Part shown: in pieces, positions 34,435-42,523 of the stretch
Numbering within the stretch: the first letter of the stretch is position 1
How the letters are laid out: each line of letters begins with the position of its first letter
From: Deltaproteobacteria bacterium
Lineage (GTDB): Bacteria; Myxococcota; UBA727; VGSZ01
Assembly: GCA_020850995.1 (NCBI GenBank)
Contig: JADZDP010000170.1
Coordinates: forward strand, 62,001 to 126,000
Direction: 5' to 3'
Length of the DNA: 64,000 nt
The notes under the pieces: model-generated
What the model saw: the letters and a program-made list of their open reading frames with translations, nothing else
Database searches by the model: none
Told to the model about the DNA's origin: nothing
Program-made: the position numbers and the translations under genes

Positions 34435-34445
34435 AACCGGCGGTT
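34435..34445. promoter_or_regulatory. Inverted repeat in LysR/reductase intergenic region
   Basis: AACCG-G-CGGTT is a perfect 5-base inverted repeat, 35 bases before the reductase start. It is a candidate LysR binding half of the divergent promoter region 34391-34479, which is otherwise unremarkable. Confidence 0.35.
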
Positions 34446-34479
34446 TCCGGCCGACAGTGAACGCACAACGGAGGCAGTC

Positions 34480-35166
34480 ATGAAGATCGCGATTCTCGGC
34501 ACGGGCATGGTGGGGCGCACGCTGGCGGAACGACTCGCGGGCCTGGGGCACGACGTGCAGATCGGCACGCGCTCGCCGCAAGAGACCATGGCGCGCACGT
34601 CGCCCGACCCGAACATGGGCACGCCCGGCTTCGCCACCTGGCACAAGGATCACGCGAACGTGAAGCTGGTGCGCTTCGAGGAGGCCGCCCGCCACGGCGA
34701 GCTGGTGATGAACGCCACCGCGGGCCGCGCCACCATCGAGATCCTGAGCGGCATCGGCCAGGAGGCGCTTGCCGGCAAGACGCTCATCGACATCTCGAAC
34801 TCGCTCGACTTCTCGAAGGGCATGCCGCCGACCTTGTTGGTGTCGAACACCGATTCGCTCGGCGAGGCTGTGCAGCGCCTCTTGCCGAAGACCCGCGTGG
34901 TCAAGACGCTCAACACGGTGAACGCCGAGCTGATGGTGCGCCCGGCATCCTTGGCTAAGGGCGAGCACACGCTGTTCCTGTGCGGCGACGACGAGGGCGC
35001 CAAGGCGCAGGTGCGCACGCTCCTGTGCGAGGGCTTCGGGTGGACGGACGTCATCGACCTCGGCGGCATGCGCGCGGCCCGCGGCACCGAGATGTACCTG
35101 CCGCTGTGGATCAGCCTGTGGGGGGCGCTCAAGACCCCGAGCTTCAGCATCCGCGTGGTCCGCTGA
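34480..35166 (+). CDS. NADPH-dependent F420-reductase-like NAD(P)-binding protein
   Basis: 228 residues. The N-terminus MKIAILGTGMVGRTLAERLA has the GxGxxG dinucleotide fold, followed by the phosphate-selective segment IGTRSPQE, suggesting NADP(H). The body resembles the F420:NADP reductase/6-phosphogluconate-type Rossmann family (NATAGRATIEIL, VVKTLNTVNAELM, FLCGDDEGAK). GGAGG ends 9 bases before ATG 34480. It forms a two-gene unit with the SDR that starts 11 bases after its stop. Substrate unknown. Being named for F420 reductases does not show that F420 is used. Confidence 0.85.
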   Translation: MKIAILGTGMVGRTLAERLAGLGHDVQIGTRSPQETMARTSPDPNMGTPGFATWHKDHANVKLVRFEEAARHGELVMNATAGRATIEILSGIGQEALAGKTLIDISNSLDFSKGMPPTLLVSNTDSLGEAVQRLLPKTRVVKTLNTVNAELMVRPASLAKGEHTLFLCGDDEGAKAQVRTLLCEGFGWTDVIDLGGMRAARGTEMYLPLWISLWGALKTPSFSIRVVR

Positions 35167-35177
35167 GGAGGTACGTC

Positions 35178-36032
35178 ATGCAGGGCAAGATCTGTCTCGT
35201 CACGGGTGGCAATCGAGGGCTCGGCTACGCGGCGGCGCGCGCGCTGGCGGCGCGCGGCGCCACGGTGGTGCTCTTGTGCAGGAGCGCCGACAAGGGCGAG
35301 GCGGCGCGCGCGGCCATCGCCAAGGAGACGGGCAACCCGAACGTGGAGCTGTTGCTCTGCGATCTCTCCTTGCAGAGCGACGTGCGGCGCGCTGCGGCCG
35401 AGCTCAAGCAGCGCCACGATCGCCTGCACGTCCTCATCAACAACGCGGGCATCTTTGCCCGTGAGCGAACGGTGACGGCCGAGGGCATCGAGCGCGTGCT
35501 GGCCACCAACTACCTCTCGCACTTCTTGCTGACGCACCTCTTGCTCGACACCCTCAAGGCCAGCGCGCCCTCCCGCGTCATCAACGTGGCCACGCGTACC
35601 ACCGGCCTGTCCATCGACCTCGACGACCTCATGCTCGAGAAGAGCTACTCGTTCATGAAGGCCATGGGGCGCACCAAGATGGGGCTCATCCTCTTCACCA
35701 TCGAGCTGGCGCGCCGCCTCCAGGGGACGGGCGTCACCGTCAACGCCCTGCACCCGGGCATCGTCAAGACCGACTTGCTCGACGGTGTGCCGCCGCTGCT
35801 CGGCATGGTGTTCCGCCTCATCGGGCGCTCCGCCGAGGAGGGCGCGCGCACCGCCGTGCATCTGGCCTGTGCGCCCGAGGTGGCGGGCGTGAGCGGCGGG
35901 CTCTTCGCCGACGAGAAGCCCATCACCATCGGCGGTCAGGCGAAGGACGCGGCGGTGGCCGCGCGCTTGTGGCAGCGCAGCGTCGAGCTCACGGGGCTCT
36001 CCGCTTCCGCGCCAGCAGCGAGCGCGGCGTGA
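35178..36032 (+). CDS. Short-chain dehydrogenase, retinol-dehydrogenase-like, with altered active site
   Basis: 284 residues from ATG 35178 after GAGGAGG. Rossmann fold with TGGNRGLGYAAA, the CRSADKGEAA loop, LCDLSLQSD and the structural INNAGIF. In place of the usual NVSS the serine strand reads NVATRTTG, and the region that aligns with AYxxSK of this subfamily reads AMGRTKMGLILFT, so the catalytic Tyr appears to be Met. A nearby YSFMK could supply a YxxxK but sits about eight residues early. HPGIVKTDLLDG is conserved. Translated with the reductase under probable LysR control. It could be an altered-activity enzyme or a non-catalytic partner. Confidence 0.85.
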   Translation: MQGKICLVTGGNRGLGYAAARALAARGATVVLLCRSADKGEAARAAIAKETGNPNVELLLCDLSLQSDVRRAAAELKQRHDRLHVLINNAGIFARERTVTAEGIERVLATNYLSHFLLTHLLLDTLKASAPSRVINVATRTTGLSIDLDDLMLEKSYSFMKAMGRTKMGLILFTIELARRLQGTGVTVNALHPGIVKTDLLDGVPPLLGMVFRLIGRSAEEGARTAVHLACAPEVAGVSGGLFADEKPITIGGQAKDAAVAARLWQRSVELTGLSASAPAASAA

Positions 36033-36200
36033 GCGGCATGACGCTGCGTGGCACAGGGCCGTGGCGCGCGTTGATGAGCGTCAGGTGGTTCGTGCACAGA
36101 GGAGTACGGGATCATCGCGGCGCGCGGTGCTGACGGTCATCACCGATCAGCGCAGCGGAGCACGGGGTGCGGTCCAAAGGACGACGGAGGAAGATCAACC

Positions 36201-37634
36201 ATGGACGTGAAGAACAAGCCCGCGCAGCAGCCCCGAGACACCGTCACCATCCGGCAGCAGCCCGTGAACCAGGCGCCGAGCGTCCGAGAGCTTGCCGAGA
36301 CCGCGCCCACGAAGGAGCTAGTCAAGGCCGAGGAGGTGGCGCCCGAGAAGAGCCACGCTCCCGACGAGGGCAGGCGCCGCGTCGCGCATGGCAAGAAGGA
36401 CTCCACCCGCGGCGTCATGGGCGTGCGTATGGCGGGCAACAAGCCCGCGCCCGACACCGGCGTCGAGGCCATCCGGCGGGGCGACGTTGCCGCGCTGCAG
36501 GCCTTCATCAAGGCCGGCGGCGACGTCAACGGTCACGACGGGCGCGGCATGACGCCGCTCTTGCTCGCCTCCGTGCGGGGCGACGTGGCGAGCATGCAGC
36601 TGCTGCTCGACGCCGGAGCGGGCCTCGACGTTGCGCATGGGCGCAGCGGCGCGCTGCCGCTGCACCTGGCGGCCTCCGGCGGCAACGTCGACGCCGTCAA
36701 GCTCTTGCTCGGCCGCGGGGCCTCGCTCGAGGCCACCTGGCCCATCAACGGCCACAGCCCCTTGGTGGAGGCCATCTTCAAGAACAACGCCGCCGCGGCC
36801 CTGGCGCTGCTCGACGCTGGCGCCGATCCCACGCGGGTCACCATCCGCAACGTCGGCACCATGGACCTGGCGTTGCGTAACACCACGCTCAACGCCGCCG
36901 TCATCGAGCGCCTCGACGCGGCCTTCGTGGCCAAAGGCCACCCCGAGCGGCGCGACGCCCAGGGCAACCCCGTGGTGGTGAACGGGCGCCCGCTGCACGA
37001 TCTCGACGCCGCGGGGAAGCGCAGCAACATGCTGCAGATCTTCGCGCAGGTGGCCGAGGCCGACGCCGCTATCACGCCCACGCCGCGCACCGACGCCGAC
37101 TTCGTGTCGGCCCTCACCCTCGCCCGCAGCGGCGACGTCGAGGGGCTGCGCGCGCTGCTCGATCGCGATCCCACCATCGTGCAGGCTCGCGGCGGCGACG
37201 CCGCCGAGAACCTGGTGTCGACGCCGCTGATCTTCGCCGCCATCGCCGGGCGCACCGAGGTTGTGCGGCTCCTGCTCGAGCGCGGCGCCGACGCCAACCT
37301 CGCCGAGGTGCACCCCATGGCGGTGACCGCGCTGTTCAAGGCGGCGGTGTTTGGCCACACCGAGATCGCGCGCCTCTTGGTCGAGCGCGGCGCCCGCATC
37401 GACGACCAGGGCGTGGCCAACGGCATGACGCCGCTGCACGACGCGGTCCTGCAGGGGCGCGCGGAGATCGTGCGCGTGCTCTTGCAGGCGGGCGCGCGCA
37501 TCGACATCGACGACTACACCGGCGCCACCGCCGTGCAGTTCGCGGCTCAGCGCGGCAGCGACGAGGTCAAGCAGGCCTTTCGCGAGCTGCGCCCCACGGA
37601 GCTCGCCGCGGCGGAGCAGAGCGCCGCTCGTTGA
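36201..37634 (+). CDS. Ankyrin-repeat protein
   Basis: 477 residues, ATG 36201 after GGAGGA. The first 90 residues are charged and disordered. Ankyrin repeats follow in two blocks: about 90-235 (GMTPLLLASVRGDVASMQLL, ALPLHLAASGGNVDAVKLLL) and about 305-460 (TPLIFAAIAGRTEVVRLLLE, NGMTPLHDAVLQGRAEIVRV). A non-repeat insert lies between them. No signal peptide or enzyme domain, so it is likely a cytoplasmic interaction scaffold. Partners unknown. Gap 36033-36200 upstream shows no gene. Confidence 0.85.
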   Translation: MDVKNKPAQQPRDTVTIRQQPVNQAPSVRELAETAPTKELVKAEEVAPEKSHAPDEGRRRVAHGKKDSTRGVMGVRMAGNKPAPDTGVEAIRRGDVAALQAFIKAGGDVNGHDGRGMTPLLLASVRGDVASMQLLLDAGAGLDVAHGRSGALPLHLAASGGNVDAVKLLLGRGASLEATWPINGHSPLVEAIFKNNAAAALALLDAGADPTRVTIRNVGTMDLALRNTTLNAAVIERLDAAFVAKGHPERRDAQGNPVVVNGRPLHDLDAAGKRSNMLQIFAQVAEADAAITPTPRTDADFVSALTLARSGDVEGLRALLDRDPTIVQARGGDAAENLVSTPLIFAAIAGRTEVVRLLLERGADANLAEVHPMAVTALFKAAVFGHTEIARLLVERGARIDDQGVANGMTPLHDAVLQGRAEIVRVLLQAGARIDIDDYTGATAVQFAAQRGSDEVKQAFRELRPTELAAAEQSAAR

Positions 37635-37667
37635 GCAACCCGGTAGGAGCTCGGCACAAGCAGCAGC

Positions 37668-37692
37668 GACGCCCGCCTTTGCGGCCGGCGTC
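37668..37692. terminator. Strong hairpin between convergent genes
   Basis: GACGCCCGCC and GGCCGGCGTC form a 10-base stem with one mismatch around the loop TTTGC. It lies between the stop of the ankyrin gene (37634) and the stop of the reverse small gene (37704), the right place for a bidirectional terminator. There is no clear T-run. Confidence 0.45.
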
Positions 37693-37703
37693 ATGAGCGT
37701 GGG

Positions 37704-38102
37704 CTACGCGGCGCGTTTCCCCGCCACCGCGTCGGCCGTTCGGCCAACGAGGTCGATGGCTCCCTCGCTCGTGCCCCTGCCGGTGCGGACGACGCTGGCC
37801 GTGATCGCTTCTCCGGCGCCGATGCAAGCGAGCGTGAGGTGATCGACGCGTGCCACGACCCGGCGCACGACGTTGAGCATCCCCTGCTGCGTTTCGTCGA
37901 CGAAGTCCAGCGCGCTCGATGTGCGCGTGAAGGTCTCGCTCTGCAGATCGCGGAGCGCCCCGAACGCCGCCTCGGTCGCGCGCGCCGTCAGCTCGCCGCC
38001 CGCCACGACGACGGTGTGCAAGAGCCCCCGATCCGGCTCCGGCAAGCGTGAGGGCGCGCGCTCCTGGCCCTTGTCCAAGGTCTTCTCGTTCTTCTCTGCC
38101 AT
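37704..38102 (-). CDS. Small helical protein, phasin-like
   Basis: 132 residues from ATG 38102 with AGGAGG just upstream; the longer in-frame extension is basic junk. After 25 charged residues the protein is almost entirely amphipathic helix (TEAAFGALRDLQSETFTRTS, LDFVDETQQGMLNVVRRVVA), with a composition and layout like phasins or other granule- or membrane-surface proteins. No polyhydroxyalkanoate genes are seen nearby, so the phasin idea rests on composition only. Confidence 0.65.
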   Translation of the reverse strand: MAEKNEKTLDKGQERAPSRLPEPDRGLLHTVVVAGGELTARATEAAFGALRDLQSETFTRTSSALDFVDETQQGMLNVVRRVVARVDHLTLACIGAGEAITASVVRTGRGTSEGAIDLVGRTADAVAGKRAA

Positions 38103-38443
38103 GGTGAACCTCCTGCGGCAGCCGCCGCTTCGCCGGGACCATGGTGGGCGCGCATGACGTCTCGGTGACACCCGTGGCGCAGTTCGGTCATGTCCACGCG
38201 GCGCCGTTGAGAACTTGGCACCGAGCTCTGGCCAACGACCTCTCGGTGACGCACGACGACCGCCTGGTCGCCACGTCGCTTGCGGCGCACGAGGCGAGGG
38301 GCAGACCACCGCCGCAAGCGCATGCCGGCGGATCCGATGCAGCGCGGCAGCGCCACGCCCCGACATGTGTCGTGTTCAACCCCGCTGGCGCCTGCCACCG
38401 TGCGCTGGCGCGGCGCGGTGTTGCGCTCGAGGAGGAGAAGAAC
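38103..38443. other. 341-bp intergenic region without a convincing gene
   Basis: Lies between two divergent small genes. The forward frame of the lipoprotein is open back to 38141, but the translation is Arg/Ala-rich without family features, and AGGAGGA just before 38444 fixes the start there. Both genes must be promoted from here. TGGCAC at 38216 lacks a sigma-54 -12 partner. No RNA structure recognised. Confidence 0.5.
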
Positions 38444-38902
38444 ATGCGAGGACTCATGCTCATTGCCGTGCTCTGCGCGGCGCCGCTCGCGGGGTGCGCC
38501 GCGCTACAGCCGAAGGCGCCCGCCGACACCTGCGTGGTCGAGGTGCACTACCTGGTCGGCTCCAAGGTGGCCCACGTCACCGGCTCATCGGCGCGCATCC
38601 CCGGCCTGCTCGGCAGCCGGGACATCGCCGAGCTGCAGGGCGGCGACCTGCTTTGGAAGCTCGGCGTCGCCAACGTCAGCGCCGGCGAGGTGAAGAACGG
38701 CACGCTGGTGCTCAAGGGCCTGTGGAAGGTCGAGAGCGAGCCCATTCGCGACGGGCGCATCCACATGCCCTTGCCCATCGGCGCGCGCGACTTCAGCTAC
38801 AACGCGGCGTGCTCGACGGACCAGGCGGCGCTCGGCGCCTTCGCGCTCCTGCAGATGGAGAGCGAGGACGCGATGACCAGCGCGGCCATCGAGGCGAGCT
38901 GA
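38444..38902 (+). CDS. Small lipoprotein
   Basis: 152 residues from ATG 38444, preceded by GGAGGAG. Type II signal peptide MRGLMLIAVLCAAPLAGC with a textbook lipobox LAGC. The mature part is a single beta-rich domain (CVVEVHYLVGSKVAHVTG, GTLVLKGLWKVESEPI) with two further cysteines. Family not recognised. Probably in the cell envelope. Confidence 0.7.
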   Translation: MRGLMLIAVLCAAPLAGCAALQPKAPADTCVVEVHYLVGSKVAHVTGSSARIPGLLGSRDIAELQGGDLLWKLGVANVSAGEVKNGTLVLKGLWKVESEPIRDGRIHMPLPIGARDFSYNAACSTDQAALGAFALLQMESEDAMTSAAIEAS

Positions 38903-38963
38903 GCCCACCTCGGCGCGCGGCATGCTCACGCATGCCGCGCTCGCAGCGTAGGGGTGCGGGCCG

Positions 38964-40394
38964 CTACCGTGCGATTGCGCCAATCGCCCCGCACTCGGCG
39001 CCGAAGCGTGGGTGATCGAAGCGCAGGGGCAGTGTGCCGTCGAAGCTCACCACGTCCATGCCAACCCAGTCGTCGACGAAGGCGTCCACGTCGATGAGGG
39101 AGAGCTTGACCAGCTCGCCGGGCAGGAGCGTGAGGCCTTCCACGCCGACGAAGCGCTCGTGCGTGCTCACGCTCGCGAAGCTTTGGCCTGCCACGCGCTC
39201 GTCGAAGCCCCAGGCCAAGCGCACCCGCAGCTCGGGTGCGCTGCCGTCGAGGTCGAAACCGCCGCCGCGCGCGCGCACGCGACAGACCATCGTTGCGTCG
39301 TGGAGCGCGGCGCCCTTCGCACCCCGCGCCGTGCGCGCCTCTCGCCAACGGGCGCGCGCCTGATCGTCGTTGAGCCCCGTGCGCTCGCCGGCGCGCCACC
39401 GCTCGAGGGTCTGCTCGGCGCCCGCGCCGCGCCGATCGCTCGCAGGGCGCGGCGGCCCCACCAGCGGCAGCGGCGGCTCTGGCGGTGGCAGCGCCGGCAA
39501 GAGCGTGGACCTGTGCGGCGACGACGGCGCAGGGACGTCGGTCGCATCGTCGACGTCGTCAACGGTGGAGTCTTGCGGCGCAGGCTCGGCACAGGGGAGC
39601 CCCGCGAAGCTCGCCGCCAGGGTGCGCGAGGGCCACCACACGCGCAGCGCGCAGGCGCCGTGCTCGCCCAGCGTGCACGAGCGCACTTGCTGATCGAGCA
39701 GCAGCGAGCCGAGCCATTGCGCGAAGCGCTGCTGGCGCTCGGCCTCGCGCGCGAGCGCGGCGGTGTGGGGCGCGGCGCGGCGCGCCACCTCCGCCTGCCA
39801 GGTGGCCTCGTCAAGCACCACGTCGTCGAACATGCCGTCGCTGAAGGTGGGCGCGTCCATTAAGAACGCATCGGGGCGCCCCGCCAGGATGCCGAGCGGT
39901 ACGGTGACGGGAAAGAGCGTCACATTGACCAAGCCCGCGATGGCGAGGCCGCCGAGCTCGAAGAGCGCCCCCGAGAGGCCGCGCGGCGCGTCGACAGCCG
40001 GGCCCGCGGGGACCTTCAACGCCACCAGCGGCGTGAGCGTCACGTCGGTGAAGCTGGGCGTGCTCTCGCCGAAGGTCCCGAGCGTGACCAGGAGACCTGG
40101 TGGTCCATGCGCCATGACCTCGACCTCGTAGAGATCGCGCACCAGCTTGCCCTCGAAGCTGAGCGGCGTGACACGGCGGAGCTCGACCTCCGCGCCGCAC
40201 GCCTCGTGGACGGCGAAGGCCTCGCGCGGGGGCGGTGCTCGCGTGGTCGCGTCGCGCGGCGGCGAGACACTGGGGGCGGTGGGCGCCGCGGCGCGCTCGA
40301 TCCCCGCCGTGGGCCACAACGCGGGCTCGGGCGTCGTGCTCGTGCTGGCGCACGCCGCAGCGAACCACGCGAAGAGCACTGCTGCGGCGCGCAC
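38964..40394 (-). CDS. Large lipoprotein with Pro-rich linker
   Basis: 476 residues from GTG 40394, giving a lipoprotein leader (RAAAVLFAWFAAAC, lipobox AAC). N-terminal domain to about residue 270 contains a hydrophobic hairpin (GLAIAGLVNVTLFPVTVPLG) that may insert in a membrane. A Pro-rich linker (about 295-325) leads to a C-terminal beta domain of about 130 residues (CRVRARGGGFDLDGSAPELR, ELVKLSLIDVDAFVDDWVG) that looks C2-like. Function unknown. Confidence 0.65.
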   Translation of the reverse strand: MRAAAVLFAWFAAACASTSTTPEPALWPTAGIERAAAPTAPSVSPPRDATTRAPPPREAFAVHEACGAEVELRRVTPLSFEGKLVRDLYEVEVMAHGPPGLLVTLGTFGESTPSFTDVTLTPLVALKVPAGPAVDAPRGLSGALFELGGLAIAGLVNVTLFPVTVPLGILAGRPDAFLMDAPTFSDGMFDDVVLDEATWQAEVARRAAPHTAALAREAERQQRFAQWLGSLLLDQQVRSCTLGEHGACALRVWWPSRTLAASFAGLPCAEPAPQDSTVDDVDDATDVPAPSSPHRSTLLPALPPPEPPLPLVGPPRPASDRRGAGAEQTLERWRAGERTGLNDDQARARWREARTARGAKGAALHDATMVCRVRARGGGFDLDGSAPELRVRLAWGFDERVAGQSFASVSTHERFVGVEGLTLLPGELVKLSLIDVDAFVDDWVGMDVVSFDGTLPLRFDHPRFGAECGAIGAIAR

Positions 40395-40503
40395 GCCTCA
40401 CCGTACCAGGCTCGCGCTTGTGCGCACGCCGCGCCGAGCCGCGGGCCTTTCACCGTGCGTGACGGCGTGCACATCACCGGTGGTGTTCCTCAGCGAGCTG
40501 CCC

Positions 40504-40953
40504 TCACCAGAATCCGAGCCCGCGCACGGCGCCAAACGCGAGCACCGAGAAGCCGCCGACCTCACCCACGATCAGGCACACCATGAAGCCCACCACGACG
40601 ACGCGGGGGAGCGCGGCAGCGCCCAGGCGAAAGGGCGCGCGCAGTTGGTTGTCGGTGTCCTTGAGGACACCGTGCAGCCCATAGGTGAGCTGGGCGAGCG
40701 TGAAGAAAACGACGAGCGAAATGACCGCCGCCGTCTCGAGCGAGGCGCCGAGCGGGCTCAGCGCGCACAGGCGCGCCATCACGAGGCAGGCGAACGAGTA
40801 CATCAGCGCCGCGCGGTGCAGGACGTCGACGTAGCGGTGCGCTCGGCCTTCGGGGGAGCTGATGGTGCCGACGAATTTCCACACGCCCGTCACGAGGCCA
40901 ACGAGGAAGAACAGGCAGCAGCAGAGGAGCGCCAGTCGTTCACCAGGGTCCAT
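40504..40953 (-). CDS. Four-helix integral membrane protein
   Basis: 149 residues from ATG 40953. Four hydrophobic segments: LALLCCCLFFLVGLVTGVW, ALMYSFACLVMARLC, TAAVISLVVFFTLAQLTYG, and VVVVGFMVCLIVGEVGGFSV. Conserved-looking polar residues (Trp-Lys in GVWKFVG, His-Arg-Ala in LHRAALMYS) suggest a real protein family, which I cannot name. Confidence 0.6.
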   Translation of the reverse strand: MDPGERLALLCCCLFFLVGLVTGVWKFVGTISSPEGRAHRYVDVLHRAALMYSFACLVMARLCALSPLGASLETAAVISLVVFFTLAQLTYGLHGVLKDTDNQLRAPFRLGAAALPRVVVVGFMVCLIVGEVGGFSVLAFGAVRGLGFW

Positions 40954-41094
40954 GTCTCGTCTCCGTCGTGTGGGCGGAGCGAGCGTGTCGCATCGACGCG
41001 GGCAGCGCGAGGGCCGGTCGTGCCGCCCGCGCCCGAACGGACGCTCGCCACCGTGACGGTGCCGAACGCCGGCGGGCCCGCGCGGCGCCGCAGC

Positions 41095-42048
41095 TCAGAG
41101 CGGCGCTGCCACCGAGCGCTGGCGATGGGCGTCCCGCCACAACGACGCACCAACCGCCACCGCAAGAATGCCGGCGATGACAGCGAGCGACACGGCGATG
41201 GGGATCTTCCACACGCCGGCGAGCAAGAGCTTGGCGCCGACGAACATGAGGATGCCCACCAAGCCGACCTTGAGGTAGCGGAAGCGCTCCATCATGCCGG
41301 CGAGCAAGAAGTACAGCGAGCGCAGCCCGAGCAGCGCGAAGATGTTCGACGTGAACACGATGAAGGGATCGCTTGTTACCGCAAAGATGGCGGGGATGGA
41401 GTCCACCGCGAACACCAGGTCCGTCAGCTCAACCATCACCAGCACCATGAGCAGTGGCGTCGCCAGCCGGCGCCCGTCAATGCGCGTGAAGAACCGCGCG
41501 CCGTCGTAGCGCTCGGCGGTGGGCACCAGGCGCGTGAAGGTGCGATAGAACCAGCCCTCCTTCAGGTTCTTCGGTGGCTTGTTCATGTCGACGAGGAGCT
41601 TGACGGCGGTGAAGATCAGGAAGGCGCCGAAGACGTACATGACGCCATGGAAGCTCGCCACCAGCGCGGCGCCCGCGAAGATGAGCGCGGCGCGCATCAC
41701 CAAGGCACCCAGGATGCCCCAGAAGAGCACCCGGTGCTGCACGGCGGGCGGCACCGCGAAGGCGCCGAAGATCATGACGAAGACGAAGATGTTGTCGACC
41801 GAGAGCGACTTCTCGATGAGGTAACCAGCAAGGAACTCACCGGCGCGCTCGGCGCCGAAGAACCAGCCGATGCCCGCGTTGAACACGAGGGCGAGCCCGA
41901 TCCACACGCCGCTCCAGATGGCCGCCTCCTTGTAGCCAACCACGTGTGCCTTGCGGTGGAACACGCCCAGGTCGAGGGCGAGCATGCCGAGGACGAAGAG
42001 GATGAAGCCGGCCCACAGGGCGGGGCTGCCGATGCTGGTGATTTCCAC
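41095..42048 (-). CDS. TerC/Alx family membrane protein
   Basis: 317 residues with about nine membrane helices. The two family motifs with paired acidic residues are present: EKSLSVDNIFVF (D85) and VELTDLVFAVDSIPA, which form the cation site in Alx/TerC/MeeF-type exporters. Relatives export manganese or other cations, some acting on metalated exoenzymes. Length agrees with Alx (about 320). It follows the hpf-like gene by 39 bases on the same strand, so both probably share the promoter near 42433-42523. That gap is too short for a yybP-ykoY riboswitch. Confidence 0.92.
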   Translation of the reverse strand: MEITSIGSPALWAGFILFVLGMLALDLGVFHRKAHVVGYKEAAIWSGVWIGLALVFNAGIGWFFGAERAGEFLAGYLIEKSLSVDNIFVFVMIFGAFAVPPAVQHRVLFWGILGALVMRAALIFAGAALVASFHGVMYVFGAFLIFTAVKLLVDMNKPPKNLKEGWFYRTFTRLVPTAERYDGARFFTRIDGRRLATPLLMVLVMVELTDLVFAVDSIPAIFAVTSDPFIVFTSNIFALLGLRSLYFLLAGMMERFRYLKVGLVGILMFVGAKLLLAGVWKIPIAVSLAVIAGILAVAVGASLWRDAHRQRSVAAPL

Positions 42049-42087
42049 GAAGCTGCTCCGATGCGCTCAGGGGTTGGCAAGCAATGC

Positions 42088-42432
42088 TCAGACGGCCGGC
42101 GCGCGCGCCCCGCGCTCGCGGCGCGTGCGCCTGCGATCGGCGCCGCGCTCCACCGCTTCGCGCAGGCGTTCGGCGGCGCGGGCGATGGCGGCAGAGAGGT
42201 CGATGTCGCGCTCCTCTACGCGGATGGTCTCGTGCTGCGGCACGTGCAGCACGATGACGCAGGCCTTGTCCACGCCGCCGCGGGGGCCGTTGAGATCGCT
42301 CAGCCACACGCCCACGCGTGCGCCGTGGGCCAGGCGCGGCACGTGAACGAGGGCGCCATCCACGCAGGCGTCGACGTGGCCCCGGATGGCCTCCGAGAGC
42401 TGGACCGAGGTGGTGCGAAGCACGAGATCCAT
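42088..42432 (-). CDS. HPF/RaiA-type ribosome-associated protein
   Basis: 114 residues from ATG 42432, with AAGGAGAC just before it on its strand. The short ribosome hibernation factor fold is seen in RTTSVQLSEAIRGHVDACVD, then VCVIVLHVPQHETIRVEE-like strands and a helical DIDLSAAIARAAERLREAVE, with an Arg-rich tail. Such proteins bind the 30S decoding site in stress or stationary phase. No C-terminal dimerisation domain, so it is the short type. Operon partner of the TerC-like gene. Confidence 0.8.
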   Translation of the reverse strand: MDLVLRTTSVQLSEAIRGHVDACVDGALVHVPRLAHGARVGVWLSDLNGPRGGVDKACVIVLHVPQHETIRVEERDIDLSAAIARAAERLREAVERGADRRRTRRERGARAPAV

Positions 42433-42523
42433 GACCGTCTCCTTGGGTTCTCTCCTTTGATACCGTCGGACAGTGTTGGTTTCGGTAGAAAATATGTGAC
42501 CTGATGTTCTAGAAAAGCGAACG
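42433..42523. promoter_or_regulatory. Divergent control region, unusually AT-rich
   Basis: This 91-base gap separates the leftward hpf-terC unit from the rightward NhaR-like gene. It has several TTG/TAT/AAAA stretches (for example GTAGAAAATATGTGACC near 42485-42501), in contrast to the surrounding sequence, and must contain both promoters and any LysR site. No single -35/-10 pair stands out. Confidence 0.4.

Noticed and set aside
38216..38231. Sigma-54 promoter (TGGCAC)
   Set aside because: The -12 GC dinucleotide is missing at the required spacing.
41095..42087. Manganese (yybP-ykoY) riboswitch ahead of the TerC-like gene
   Set aside because: Only 39 bases separate it from the preceding hpf-like gene, too short for the riboswitch, and no matching motif is seen.
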